From: Paenibacillus sp. SYP-B4298
GTDB taxonomy: Bacteria > Bacillota > Bacilli > Paenibacillales > Paenibacillaceae
Assembly: GCF_027627475.1 (NCBI RefSeq)
Contig: NZ_CP115484.1
Span: 4,906,501-4,970,500 of the forward strand
Direction of reading: 5' to 3'
DNA length: 64,000 nucleotides
Made by a program: the position numbers and the translations under genes. Shown here piece after piece: positions 1 to 8,847 of this stretch (positions within the stretch are counted from its first letter, which is position 1; the number at the start of each line of letters is the position of its first letter). The notes beneath the pieces were generated by a model. That model was not told the origin of the DNA and searched no databases. It saw nothing but the letters and a program-made list of their open reading frames with translations.

Positions 1-2
1 GC

Positions 3-1655
3 CGGGCGCGGCTGGCGTTGCTGAACGAGAGCACGCACCGCGGGTTTGACTTTATGACCAATATGACCCGGACCGCTTACTCCGTCGTCAGCAACAAGGA
101 GGTGCAGGAGCGGCTGGAGGAGGCGCCCGCTTCCAAGTATGATGCGCTGACCCGGCGCCGCGAAATCTCTGCCCTGCTGCATCATACACTTGTGGTGAAC
201 AACGAGATCAGCTCCATCGAAATCTATAGCGACCTGTTCAATGATGTGCCTTACAGCGGAATGGACCTCGTGTATCCAACAAGTAGGCTGGCCGACCAGC
301 ACTGGTTCGCCCGCCTGAAGCTGGCGGATGCCGTCTGGATCTCGGAGCTTGAGAGCGCTTCATCCGATGCGCTCATCGGCTACGCACAGCATATGTTTGA
401 CAGCCAGGGCAGAACCGTCGGCTACCTGGTCATTCGCATGTCCCAGCAGGATGTGCTGAAGCACTTTGCCGATGTGCCGATGGCTATGGATGGACAGGTC
501 GTCATTACCGATACGGCCGGCAGGATGATCGCTACGGTCAATGCCGGGCCGCAGTCGGAATCGGGCAAGGGGCTGCCCGACCTCCCTTGGCTCCATGAGC
601 ACCCCGCAGACGCATATGACGGCTATGAGGTGATCCGGCAGGAGGGGCAGTCCTATCTTGCCCTCTACTCCAAGCCCAGCTCGGTACAATGGCGGCTGGT
701 ACAGCTCATTCCTACTCAAGTGCTGCTGGCTTCGACCTATAAGGCTGGATGGATGGTGATGGGGCTAGGGCTGCTCATCCTGCTGGTTTCCGTACTGCTG
801 ACCTATCTGTTCGTCTCCAATATGATTCGCCCGCTGCGCAAGCTCATGCTGGATATGCGAAGACTGGAGCGCGGGGACTTCAGCGTGCGCGCTGCCAGCA
901 GGTTCACGGAGGAATACGCTCAGTTGTCCTACAGCTTTAATCACATGGTATCCCGGCTGCAGGAGCTGATCGAGCATGTGCACATCGAGAGCAAGGCCAA
1001 GCGCGATGCCCAGACCAGTCTGCTGGAGGCGCAGATCAAGCCGCATTTTCTGTACAATACGCTGGATATGATTCATTGGCGCGCCCTCGACTATAATGCC
1101 AAGGACATCAGCTTCATGATCACCCAGCTAGGCAAGCTGCTGCGCATCGGGCTAAGCGGGGGTAAAATCTTCATTCGGCTCCGGGACGAGCTGGAGCATG
1201 CCCGCTGCTATGTCCGCATCCAGCAGGAGCGTCTGCCCTTCTCGATCACCTACACCGAGCAGATTGATCCCCAATTGAAGGGCTGTTATATTCCCAAAAT
1301 CATCCTGCAGCCGCTGATTGAAAATGCTGTCCTCCACGCCAGACCACAGCAGCAGCAGCAGGAATTACGGATTGAGCTGACGGCTCGACCACTGGCGCCT
1401 GCCCATGGGCAACGGCCTGGCATCGAGCTGCTGCTGTGCGATAATGGGCAGGGGCTGAAGGAGGGCTGGAGCATGGAGCAGGCCACCGGGATCGGGATAC
1501 GCAATGTGCACCAGCGAATCGGACTGTATTGTGGGGCTCACTATGGATTGCAGCTCGCGAATCGGGAGCAGGGCGGCGTGATGGTGACGATTCGGCTGCC
1601 TGCCATCGAGACGGAGGAGCAATTACAGCAATGGCTGGAGGTGGATAATCGATGA
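3..1655 (+). CDS. YesM-type sensor histidine kinase, 5' end cut by window
   Basis: Membrane sensor kinase that phosphorylates the AraC-type regulator encoded next. The reading frame is open to the first base of the window, so the N-terminal membrane segment (probably about 50 residues) is missing; the TTG at 18 is not a convincing start. Visible parts, numbered from that TTG: extracellular sensing region to about 238, a membrane segment at about 240-268, HAMP to about 320, a His_kinase domain with QIKPHFLYN (phospho-acceptor His about 344), and a HATPase domain with N-box PLIENAV and G-box DNGQGL. The stop overlaps the start of the regulator (ATGA), so the two are translationally coupled. Family assignment is secure; the ligand is unknown, probably carbohydrate-related by family habit. 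Confidence 0.93.
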   Translation, partial: RARLALLNESTHRGFDFMTNMTRTAYSVVSNKEVQERLEEAPASKYDALTRRREISALLHHTLVVNNEISSIEIYSDLFNDVPYSGMDLVYPTSRLADQHWFARLKLADAVWISELESASSDALIGYAQHMFDSQGRTVGYLVIRMSQQDVLKHFADVPMAMDGQVVITDTAGRMIATVNAGPQSESGKGLPDLPWLHEHPADAYDGYEVIRQEGQSYLALYSKPSSVQWRLVQLIPTQVLLASTYKAGWMVMGLGLLILLVSVLLTYLFVSNMIRPLRKLMLDMRRLERGDFSVRAASRFTEEYAQLSYSFNHMVSRLQELIEHVHIESKAKRDAQTSLLEAQIKPHFLYNTLDMIHWRALDYNAKDISFMITQLGKLLRIGLSGGKIFIRLRDELEHARCYVRIQQERLPFSITYTEQIDPQLKGCYIPKIILQPLIENAVLHARPQQQQQELRIELTARPLAPAHGQRPGIELLLCDNGQGLKEGWSMEQATGIGIRNVHQRIGLYCGAHYGLQLANREQGGVMVTIRLPAIETEEQLQQWLEVDNR

Positions 1656-3271
1656 AGACCATTATGCTTGTGGATGACGAGCCGCATATTATCGATGCTT
1701 TGAGCCGCCATGTCGGGTGGGAACGACTGGGACTGCGAATCATCTGTACAGCCGCCGATGGTCAGGAGGCGTATCGGCAGTATATGAAGCAGCGGCCACA
1801 GCTTGTCATTACCGATGTCAATATGCCTGGTATGAGCGGGCTGGAGCTGGCGCGCGCACTGCGCGCGGAGGACAGCGAGCTGCCGATTGTGATCTTGAGC
1901 GGATTCGATGAATTCGAGAATGCCAGACAAGCCATGCGCTTCGGTGTGCACCACTTCCTGCTGAAGCCAGCCAGTGTGCCGGAAATTGAAGATGTGCTAA
2001 TGGAAATTACGCAGGAGCTGGATACAGCGGAGGAGAAGCGACGCCTGGAGGAGCAGTATCGCCAGGAGCTGGGGCGCATGCTGCCCTATCTGCGGGAGAA
2101 ATTTCTATTCGATCTGCTAACGACGCGCTATCAACGGCATGAGCTACATGAGGAACGGCTCGCGTTCCTCAACATTGCCGTGCCGCGCCAGGCTGTTGCC
2201 ATCAGTCTGCGCATCACCCGTCCAGCGTTGCTCGCCAGGCCCAGCGAGCGCGACTGGCAGTTGCTCAAGTTCGGCGCCGGCAACATGCTGCGCGAGCTGC
2301 TGCAGGAGTTGACCGACCGCACCTCTGTACAAAGCGATGTCGTCAACTACTCTGACAGTCTGTTCGTGCTGCTGCTGATGGACCCCGGCAGCGAGCCGCA
2401 GCGGCTGGCAGCGCTCTGTGAGCAACTGGCACACACCGCGACCCAGAAGGTGTCCTCCCTGCTCAAGATTGAAGCTGTCGCCGGGATCGGCTCCGTCCGC
2501 ACTAGCCTGCATGAGCTGATTGACTCCTACCTGGAGAGCCGCGCTGCGCTTGAGGCAGCGGAGTTTCAGGGAACCGGCCGCGTCTATCCCTATGCGGAGT
2601 GGGCGAAGCTCGATACTGCCATTGACCAGTATGGCCCGCTGCTCAAGCAGTGGAACGAGACCCTCTCCGGGAGAGAGCCGGAGAAGGCCAGGGAACAATG
2701 GGGCAAGCTGCACACCTGGCTGCGTGAGCAGCCCTGCGGCTCGCTGACAGACATGCAGACGGTCTGCGTCAGTCTGTTCAGCTCGCTCATCCTCAGTTGG
2801 AATGACGAGTTCCCGGAGCTGGAGCCGCCGTGCACCATGTCACGCTTCCTGCAGGAGATTCAGCAGCAATTCACCCTGGAGCAGCTAACCGGATGGATGG
2901 ACAAGCTGGTGACTGGCTGGCTCGAGCTGGCGGCGCAGGAGTTCTCCGGCCGCCGCAGCAATCGGCTGGTTGACCGTGTGAAGCGGTACGTGGAGGAGCA
3001 TTACAGCCAAGAGATCAGCTTCGCGGCGATTGCAGGCGAGCTGTTCGTTCATCCCAAATATCTAAGCCAGTTGTTCAAACGGGTGACCGGGCAAAATTTC
3101 GTCCACTATCTGAACCATTATCGCATCCAAAAGGCGATTCACTATCTGCAATCCGGTCAGCATATGATCTACGAAATTAGCGAGATGGTCGGCTTCAATA
3201 ACCCGACCTACTTCAGCCAGGTATTCAAGGTCGTCACCGGCAAGAGCCCTTCGGAGTATTTTCGGGTGTAA
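1652..3271 (+). CDS. YesN-type response regulator, AraC DNA-binding domain
   Basis: Cytoplasmic transcription regulator, partner of the overlapping kinase. The receiver domain (1-120) has the acidic pair in LVDDE, phospho-acceptor Asp54 in LVITDVNMPG and the conserved Lys near 104 (LLKPAS). A long middle region of about 300 residues is typical of the YesN group. The last 100 residues form an AraC double helix-turn-helix ending in the usual NNPTYFSQVFK and GKSPSEY signature. At 539 residues it is full length for the group. Its target cannot be read from this window: the genes that follow belong to an unlike, AT-rich cassette, so any regulated transporter probably lies upstream of base 1. Confidence 0.93.
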   Translation: MKTIMLVDDEPHIIDALSRHVGWERLGLRIICTAADGQEAYRQYMKQRPQLVITDVNMPGMSGLELARALRAEDSELPIVILSGFDEFENARQAMRFGVHHFLLKPASVPEIEDVLMEITQELDTAEEKRRLEEQYRQELGRMLPYLREKFLFDLLTTRYQRHELHEERLAFLNIAVPRQAVAISLRITRPALLARPSERDWQLLKFGAGNMLRELLQELTDRTSVQSDVVNYSDSLFVLLLMDPGSEPQRLAALCEQLAHTATQKVSSLLKIEAVAGIGSVRTSLHELIDSYLESRAALEAAEFQGTGRVYPYAEWAKLDTAIDQYGPLLKQWNETLSGREPEKAREQWGKLHTWLREQPCGSLTDMQTVCVSLFSSLILSWNDEFPELEPPCTMSRFLQEIQQQFTLEQLTGWMDKLVTGWLELAAQEFSGRRSNRLVDRVKRYVEEHYSQEISFAAIAGELFVHPKYLSQLFKRVTGQNFVHYLNHYRIQKAIHYLQSGQHMIYEISEMVGFNNPTYFSQVFKVVTGKSPSEYFRV

Positions 3272-3442
3272 CGGCCTTGCAATACCCTGCCCATGCGTTT
3301 CAAACCGCTACCGCAGACTTGTGGCAAGGAGTTTGCCTGCTACGCCAGACTGGAATCCACACATGACGTACAGGTTTACTGCTTAACCTCATTCCAGTCC
3401 TCTTTCATAGTGTGTCATCCCTAGTCCATTAGGGCACAGTTA

Positions 3443-3471
3443 AAGATGCTATTTTGGAGAAATAGCATCTT
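3443..3471 (+). terminator. Perfect 12-bp hairpin, probable terminator
   Basis: AAGATGCTATTT (3443-3454) and its exact complement (3460-3471) enclose a five-base loop. The hairpin is followed by an AT-rich stretch with a short T run near 3478-3482. It lies just before the MarR promoter and could end transcription of the two-component genes. It lies more than 30 bp upstream of the -35 box, so an operator role is possible but less likely. Confidence 0.5.
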
Positions 3472-3503
3472 AATTGATTTTTCGGTATTACATGATCTGA
3501 TGA

Positions 3504-3531
3504 TTGACATCACAAAAAAGTGAATTATAAT
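3504..3531 (+). promoter_or_regulatory. Consensus SigA promoter for marR
   Basis: TTGACA (3504-3509) and TATAAT (3526-3531) both match the vegetative consensus exactly with a 16-bp spacer. A Shine-Dalgarno AAGGAGA lies at 3563-3569 before the TTG start at 3576. Such a strong promoter is expected to need a repressor, here most simply the MarR product itself. Confidence 0.8.
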
Positions 3532-3575
3532 GGTCTTAACAACTATAATCATGACTACTATGAAGGAGAAGTAAA

Positions 3576-4001
3576 TTGGAACTAGAAAAGTATATTGGTG
3601 TTAATGTGCAGCGCGCGGCGCTTAAATTGAATAACTATTATCAAAAGGTAGTAAATCCTTTTGACATAACAGTGGATCAGTGGGAAATACTGATCGTACT
3701 ATGGGAAAAAGAAGGGATTACTCAAAAAGAACTTGCAGAGAGACTGCACAAGGACCAAACGAATGTTGCAAGAATGCTGTTTAAGCTGGAAAAGAAGGGA
3801 TTTATTTATCGTGTGGTCCACGAAACGGATAGAAGGTCTTTGCGTGTTTATTTAACTCCTAAAGGACGGGATATTAAAGTTGAAATTCTTGCCCCTTCCA
3901 TTGAAGCCTATAATAAAACTATCCAGGGGTTATCCGAAGAGGAAGTTGAAATGTTTAGAAGAATTCTTACCGTAATGTATAACAACGTAAAAGATCTATA
4001 A
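3576..4001 (+). CDS. MarR family transcriptional regulator
   Basis: Winged-helix repressor of 141 residues, full length for MarR. Residues 45-100 hold the wHTH (ITQKELAERLHKDQTNVARM, then the wing with ETDRRSLRVYLTPKG, including the family D-R-R motif). The start is TTG, chosen because AAGGAGA sits seven bases upstream and no nearby ATG fits. It precedes an MFS transporter in the same direction by 150 bp, the common layout of a repressor with the drug pump it controls. The gene is AT-rich compared with its flanks, which suggests transfer. The inducer is unknown. Confidence 0.9.
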   Translation: MELEKYIGVNVQRAALKLNNYYQKVVNPFDITVDQWEILIVLWEKEGITQKELAERLHKDQTNVARMLFKLEKKGFIYRVVHETDRRSLRVYLTPKGRDIKVEILAPSIEAYNKTIQGLSEEEVEMFRRILTVMYNNVKDL

Positions 4002-4151
4002 TTCAAAGAAGACTAGAAAAAATTGAAGTGATTGTCCCCCACAGTAAAGGTGGATAAACATTGGATGACACAGTTAGAGATTTCGGGTCATATACTTGCT
4101 GAAGCAACTATCGTCAAGACCATTTTATGATTACACGAGGAGAGTTGAAGG

Positions 4152-5540
4152 ATGAAAATAACTCAAAAAGAAGTCGGGGTTTTCGATGCCAAGTATAGAG
4201 CATTGACAATAGGGATTATTCTTGCGGTCACAACTGTTGCGTTTGAAGGATTGGCGCTTGTGACGATTGCCCCTACCCTGGCTCAAAAGTTGGATGGACT
4301 TCATTTGTTTGGCTGGATATTCAGCGCTTTTCTGTTGGCACAGATCCTTGGAACAATGATTATGGGGCAGCGGATCAACAAAAACGGCGTTTTTGCATCG
4401 TTTGGTATATCGATCCTTATTTTTGTGATCGGCATCTTGATTGCCGCTAGTTCTGTAAACATGATTATGCTAATTATAGGGAGAGTGTTTCAGGGATTTG
4501 GTGCAGGGGCAATCATTACGTGCGTGTATTACAGCATTACCTTAGGTTATCCCGATAAGCTTAGAACGAAAATACTTGCTTTGTTTTCCGGCGCATATAT
4601 TTTACCTGCTTTAATTGGTCCATATATTGCCGGACTTATAGCGGAGTATCTGTCCTGGAGATTTGTTTTTTGGCTGGTGCTTCCTTTCATTGGCTTGGCT
4701 GTTGTGCTGACGCTTCCCGCTTTTCGCAAATTTACAGTGAAAGAGAATGCCGCTTCAAAGAACAGCCGAAAAGAAGGCTATGCAGTATTACTGGCTATTG
4801 GAACGGGAATGTTGCTCTCTGGGCTAAGCTTTATAACCGATTGGAAAGGAATAGTACTTTCGGTAGCAGGCTTGCTGATTATGATTAATCCTTTGCGAAA
4901 GTTGCTACCTGAGGGCACCTTAAGCGCCAAAAGAGGTCTGCCTGCTACGATTGCTTCAAGAGGATTTTTTGTTGCTTGTTATAATGCGACTGAAAGTTAT
5001 GTTGTCTTGGCTTTGACAGATGTGAAAAAGCTTCCAGCAGATTTGGCGGGATTAATTGTGGCCGCAGGCGCATTAAGCTGGTCAACGGCAGCCTGGCTAC
5101 AGTCAAAGCTTGATGCTAAAGACCATGGAAAGGGCCGACAGAAACGGGTAACAATCGGTATTGGATTTATGATCATTGGAGTTGCTGCAGTACTGCTGGC
5201 TGTTGGCCTCCCTGGGGGAGGAATCACATTTGCAGTAATCTCACAGCTTTTCACTGGATTTGGCATCGGTTTGGCACATCCTACCACCGGAGCAATTGCA
5301 TTGCAACACTCGAAAGCAGGTGAAGAAGGAGAGATATCCGCCAGCCTGCAGTTTACGGATGCATTTGGTCCGGGTTTAAGCATTGGAATCGGCGGAGCTC
5401 TCATTGTCGTTAGTCAGTCGCTGAATTTGGGGTTGTTATCGGGGATTATATTGGCCCTGTCACTTCAATTGCTTTTCGTTCTCCTGAGCTTTGCGATTTC
5501 CTTTCGCATCAAACAGGCGAAAGCCTCTGAGGAGAACTGA
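4152..5540 (+). CDS. MFS transporter, probable multidrug efflux
   Basis: Integral membrane transporter of 462 residues with about 14 hydrophobic segments, the size of the DHA2 (proton drug antiporter) group. An early motif-A-like loop (GQRINKNG) follows helix 2. A motif-C-like Gly/Pro-rich segment with FSGAYILPALIGPYIAG lies near residues 140-165. The start ATG follows GAGGAGAG. The gene is AT-rich like the MarR gene before it and ends at a hairpin terminator, so the two form a self-contained cassette. Export of a toxic organic compound is inferred from context; the substrate is unknown. Confidence 0.85.
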   Translation: MKITQKEVGVFDAKYRALTIGIILAVTTVAFEGLALVTIAPTLAQKLDGLHLFGWIFSAFLLAQILGTMIMGQRINKNGVFASFGISILIFVIGILIAASSVNMIMLIIGRVFQGFGAGAIITCVYYSITLGYPDKLRTKILALFSGAYILPALIGPYIAGLIAEYLSWRFVFWLVLPFIGLAVVLTLPAFRKFTVKENAASKNSRKEGYAVLLAIGTGMLLSGLSFITDWKGIVLSVAGLLIMINPLRKLLPEGTLSAKRGLPATIASRGFFVACYNATESYVVLALTDVKKLPADLAGLIVAAGALSWSTAAWLQSKLDAKDHGKGRQKRVTIGIGFMIIGVAAVLLAVGLPGGGITFAVISQLFTGFGIGLAHPTTGAIALQHSKAGEEGEISASLQFTDAFGPGLSIGIGGALIVVSQSLNLGLLSGIILALSLQLLFVLLSFAISFRIKQAKASEEN

Positions 5541-5569
5541 TTCAGTCCTGAATTCCAGGAAATTGGATC

Positions 5570-5608
5570 AAATAATTGCTCTGTCAATTACTGATGGAGC
5601 AATTATTT
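5570..5608 (+). terminator. Intrinsic terminator after MFS gene
   Basis: AAATAATTGCTC at 5570-5581 pairs perfectly with 5597-5608 around a 15-base loop, in an AT-rich setting with TTTTAATAG at the 3' side. It closes the MarR/MFS cassette. The remaining bases to 5832 show no gene. Confidence 0.65.
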
Positions 5609-5832
5609 TAATAGTTAAAAAATATGAACTATACATTCTTCTATACTACAACAAGAATGGATACTCCTTACCTCATTAAGGGCTTCTTCCAATTGAGGAT
5701 AAATTAATATGCAGTAACTTTTGAGAAAAGTCACCCCCTCCCCCGTACTGATTGCGAAATTTTTTCGAATGGGAAAGTGCCACCCCCAATTGGAAATAAC
5801 CCGCTACTCGGCAGCCTCTCGACCAGACACTC

Positions 5833-7464
5833 TCATGCACGCTCACGGTATTCGGACGGCGTCATGGCCATGACCCGTTTGAATACCTGAGTGAAATACT
5901 TCGGATCCTGGTAGCCGACGAGCGGCGCGACCTGGTACACCTTTACATCTGAATGCTTCAATATATACTTGGCCTTCTCGATCCGGCACTGGGTCAAATA
6001 TTCCAGGAAGGTATAGCCCGATACTTGCTTGAACAAGGTACAGAAATGGCTCGCGCTCAGATCGACCAACTCCGATACCTCCTCGATGCCCAGATCCTTA
6101 TGATAATGGTTAGCGATATATTTCTTCGCCTTCTCAATCGCCGAGTGACCGTCCTCCCGCGACTGCTGGGTCGACCGCGCCATGATCCTGCCTGCGAAGG
6201 AGGCTCGCGCCTGGCCGATCAGCTCATCAAGCGTGGCGGCCTCCTCAAGCTGCTGCAGCAGCTCCTCCATCGAGCCGCCGCCATGAGGCGCATGGACATA
6301 TTCGAGCTGCTGGTCAAGGATGACCGCTAGCTGCACGATGAAGCGGCGTGCAATCTCCGCCGAGAAGCCCTCCTGCTCAATATACGACTTGAGCTGTCCA
6401 AACAAGGCGCCCAGTCGTTCGACATCCAGCGTGCGGACACTCTCTGCCAGTTGCGACTCCAGATGCTTCGGATAACGTCCCTTGACATCCGACTGTCCGT
6501 CCTGTGCTCCGCGCGGCATCTCTTCGATGAATACACCCTCCCCGCCGGAATAGAAGCGCTGGTGCAGCGCCTGCAGCGCTCCCTCATACGCCTGGCTCAA
6601 CTGCTCCAGCCCATAAGCCTCGGGACTGATGCCCACCGAGCAGGCCAGCTTCGAGTTGCTGCGGATGGTGCGCAGCATCTCCTCGCCTAGACGCAGCTTG
6701 CGCTCGCGCGAATCCTTCGGGAACAGCAGCACCCACTCTCCGCTGCGGAACGGGAATACGGTCAATCCGCCGTTCTGCCCCGACCATTCCTCCAGAATGT
6801 TGCGAATGGCAAAGAACCATAGCCGCTTCTCCTCTGCCGTCCACTGGCGATTCATCGCCTCATAATGCTCCAATTGTACGATCATCATGAAGTAGGTCTG
6901 ATTCAGCTCGCTGTTCTCCAGCCATTGAAGATGCTGGAGCGGCTTCTGGTTGCCCTCGATCATCTCGGCAAACATCCGCTCGCGAGCGAGCAGCGAGAGT
7001 GCCTGAACCGAGTGCATCAGCCGTTCACTCTCCAACTGGCGTTGGCGCTCCCCGTCCAGCCGCTCGCGTGCCTTCACAAGAATTTCGGTCAGCTCGTCAT
7101 GGTCGATCGGCTTGAGCATGTAGTCAAAGGCTCCCTGGCGCAGCGCCTCACGAGCATAGTCGAATTCCCCGTAGCCGCTAATAAAGATAAAGATCAATCC
7201 CGTATGCTCTGTCATGACCTGCTTCATCAGCGTAATGCCGTCGATCGTCGGCATGCGGATGTCACTGATGACAATATGCGGCTTCACCTCGGAGACTACC
7301 TGCTGGGCCTCCTCACCGTTCCTCGCTTCCCCCACGACGCGCAGCCCCAGCTCCTCCCAAGGAATCGCCGCCTTCAGACTGCGCAATATGATCGGTTCAT
7401 CATCTGCCAACACGACGCTGTAGGTCACCTTGCTCTGTTCCATCCTCTCGCCCCCCATCTCCAT
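5833..7464 (-). CDS. YesN-type response regulator of a sensor triad, AraC type
   Basis: Last gene of the minus-strand kinase / binding-protein sensor / regulator set. The receiver has LADDE, phospho-acceptor Asp68 in VISDIRMPTIDG and MLKPID for the Lys. The C-terminal 100 residues are an AraC HTH pair (IEEVSELVDLSASHFCTLFK, then YFTQVFKRVMAMTPSEY). The start is taken as ATG 7464, with GGAGA six bases upstream; an in-frame GTG (7470) and a later ATG (7443) are alternatives. It lies 12 bp after the sensor gene. By family behaviour it should activate the sugar transporter operon whose genes lie upstream on the same strand. Confidence 0.93.
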   Translation of the reverse strand: MEMGGERMEQSKVTYSVVLADDEPIILRSLKAAIPWEELGLRVVGEARNGEEAQQVVSEVKPHIVISDIRMPTIDGITLMKQVMTEHTGLIFIFISGYGEFDYAREALRQGAFDYMLKPIDHDELTEILVKARERLDGERQRQLESERLMHSVQALSLLARERMFAEMIEGNQKPLQHLQWLENSELNQTYFMMIVQLEHYEAMNRQWTAEEKRLWFFAIRNILEEWSGQNGGLTVFPFRSGEWVLLFPKDSRERKLRLGEEMLRTIRSNSKLACSVGISPEAYGLEQLSQAYEGALQALHQRFYSGGEGVFIEEMPRGAQDGQSDVKGRYPKHLESQLAESVRTLDVERLGALFGQLKSYIEQEGFSAEIARRFIVQLAVILDQQLEYVHAPHGGGSMEELLQQLEEAATLDELIGQARASFAGRIMARSTQQSREDGHSAIEKAKKYIANHYHKDLGIEEVSELVDLSASHFCTLFKQVSGYTFLEYLTQCRIEKAKYILKHSDVKVYQVAPLVGYQDPKYFTQVFKRVMAMTPSEYRERA

Positions 7465-7476
7465 GGTCACTCTCCA

Positions 7477-8847
7477 TCATTGCATGTCTGGAGTCCGCCC
7501 TCCCGTCCCGGCACCGCTGCTGCGTCGCAGCTCCCAATACTGCACCGATGCACGCTCCAGCTTCTCTAGAGCCTCCCCGGCATAGCTTGATCCGCCTACC
7601 ATTTCCTCTACAACCTGTAGGAAAGAGCGCTTCACCTCTGGTGACAGGATGTTGTCATACGGTACGAAGCTATACTCGATCCGATCCATCAGCTCGAGCA
7701 CCTGAGCAAAAACCGGGCCCGTTCGATGCGAATCGACCTCGATCCGCATCGCCGGGATGCGCAACCCCTCATAGACAATTCGTTTCTGCACCTCCTTCGT
7801 GTAGAGCGCCTGCATGAGCTGCAGCGCGGCCTCCTTCTTCGCTCCCGACAGATTCGCCGACATACCGAGTCCGAACGTGTAGCCCCCGGCAATGGACGGC
7901 TTGCTCTGGCCATCCGCCGCAGGGAACGGGATGACGCCAACCTTCTGCTGGAATTCCGGCGCCTCCTCGCTATGGAACAGCGTAATGTCCCAGTTGCCAT
8001 TCAGATACATCGCTGCTCTCCCCTGTGTGAACAGGTCAATTGCGGCTTCGGTCGAGCTGCTGTTGGCATTAGGCGAGAACGCCCCGGAGCGCGCCCATCG
8101 CTGGAAATGCTGGAAAGCCTGCAGATAGCCTTCATTCTGGAACGAGTAGCCCTCCTTGCCTTGAATTAGACGCTCGATCAGTGACGGTCCGGCGTAACGA
8201 TCCATCAGGTAGTGGGCAAATATCGCCGCTGGCCAGCGATCCTCATTGCCAAGGGCAAACGGAATATACCCGTTGCGGGTCAGTACGCGAATCGCTCCGT
8301 CCAGTTGATCGAGCGTCTGTGGCGGCATGAGGCCGAGCTCATCGAAGATGGCCCGATTATAATAGATCGGCTCCGCATTGCCCTCGATTGGCAGGCCATA
8401 CACCTTGTCATTGAATGTCCATAGATGAAGATCACGGAATTGCGACTTCAACCCATTATCGCGCACGAAGTCGCTCAGATCCATCAGCCGCTCCGCTCGT
8501 ACATACGGCTCAATCTCAGCGCCGCCGAACAGGACGAACAGATCTGGAGGCGTGCCAGTGACCATCTCGCTCTTCAGCTTCTGCTCGCGGTGCACCGTCT
8601 GATCCATCCCCTCGAAGTTGACCTTCACATTCGGATGAGAGGCCTGAAAGCCGCGAACAGCTTCCTCGAATATATTGAGAATGGGCACATCATGCTCCCG
8701 CGTCCAGAAATGCCGGAACGTCAGCGTAATTTTCTCCGCCGTATCCTCCTCCGCTGAGTCGACCCGGTTCAGCGAGCTAACCAATACCACGCCAGCAAGC
8801 GCGAGTACATAGAGCACTACCCAGCCCCAGCTCAACCAGTTTCTCAT
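7477..8847 (-). CDS. Extracellular sugar-binding-protein-like sensor of the triad
   Basis: Family 1 extracellular solute-binding protein of 456 residues, sitting between a YesM kinase and its YesN regulator instead of beside permeases. The N-terminus has one hydrophobic segment (residues 6-25) but no lipobox cysteine, so it is probably membrane-anchored or secreted, unlike the lipoprotein encoded by the upstream transporter operon. Typical binding-protein stretches are YYNRAIFDELGL and FTQGRAAMYLNGNWD. The start ATG at 8847 overlaps the kinase stop (ATGA), which indicates coupled synthesis with the kinase. Role inferred: it presents the sugar ligand to the kinase, as described for the XylFII-LytS pair of Clostridium, although that protein belongs to a different binding-protein family. 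Confidence 0.88.
   Translation of the reverse strand: MRNWLSWGWVVLYVLALAGVVLVSSLNRVDSAEEDTAEKITLTFRHFWTREHDVPILNIFEEAVRGFQASHPNVKVNFEGMDQTVHREQKLKSEMVTGTPPDLFVLFGGAEIEPYVRAERLMDLSDFVRDNGLKSQFRDLHLWTFNDKVYGLPIEGNAEPIYYNRAIFDELGLMPPQTLDQLDGAIRVLTRNGYIPFALGNEDRWPAAIFAHYLMDRYAGPSLIERLIQGKEGYSFQNEGYLQAFQHFQRWARSGAFSPNANSSSTEAAIDLFTQGRAAMYLNGNWDITLFHSEEAPEFQQKVGVIPFPAADGQSKPSIAGGYTFGLGMSANLSGAKKEAALQLMQALYTKEVQKRIVYEGLRIPAMRIEVDSHRTGPVFAQVLELMDRIEYSFVPYDNILSPEVKRSFLQVVEEMVGGSSYAGEALEKLERASVQYWELRRSSGAGTGGRTPDMQ

Larger units (their letters stand above)
3272..3575. other. Intergenic region between two-component genes and MarR cassette
   Basis: This 304-base gap has no credible gene. It holds a 9-bp inverted repeat (GACTGGAAT at 3348-3356, its complement at 3391-3399) with a long loop, then the 12-bp hairpin and the consensus promoter listed separately. 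Base composition shifts from GC-rich to AT-rich in the second half, marking the edge of the MarR/MFS cassette. Confidence 0.6.

Noticed and set aside
6865-7569. 234-residue open frame on the plus strand
   Set aside because: It lies across the receiver end of the AraC-type regulator gene and is a GC-rich shadow frame without family motifs.
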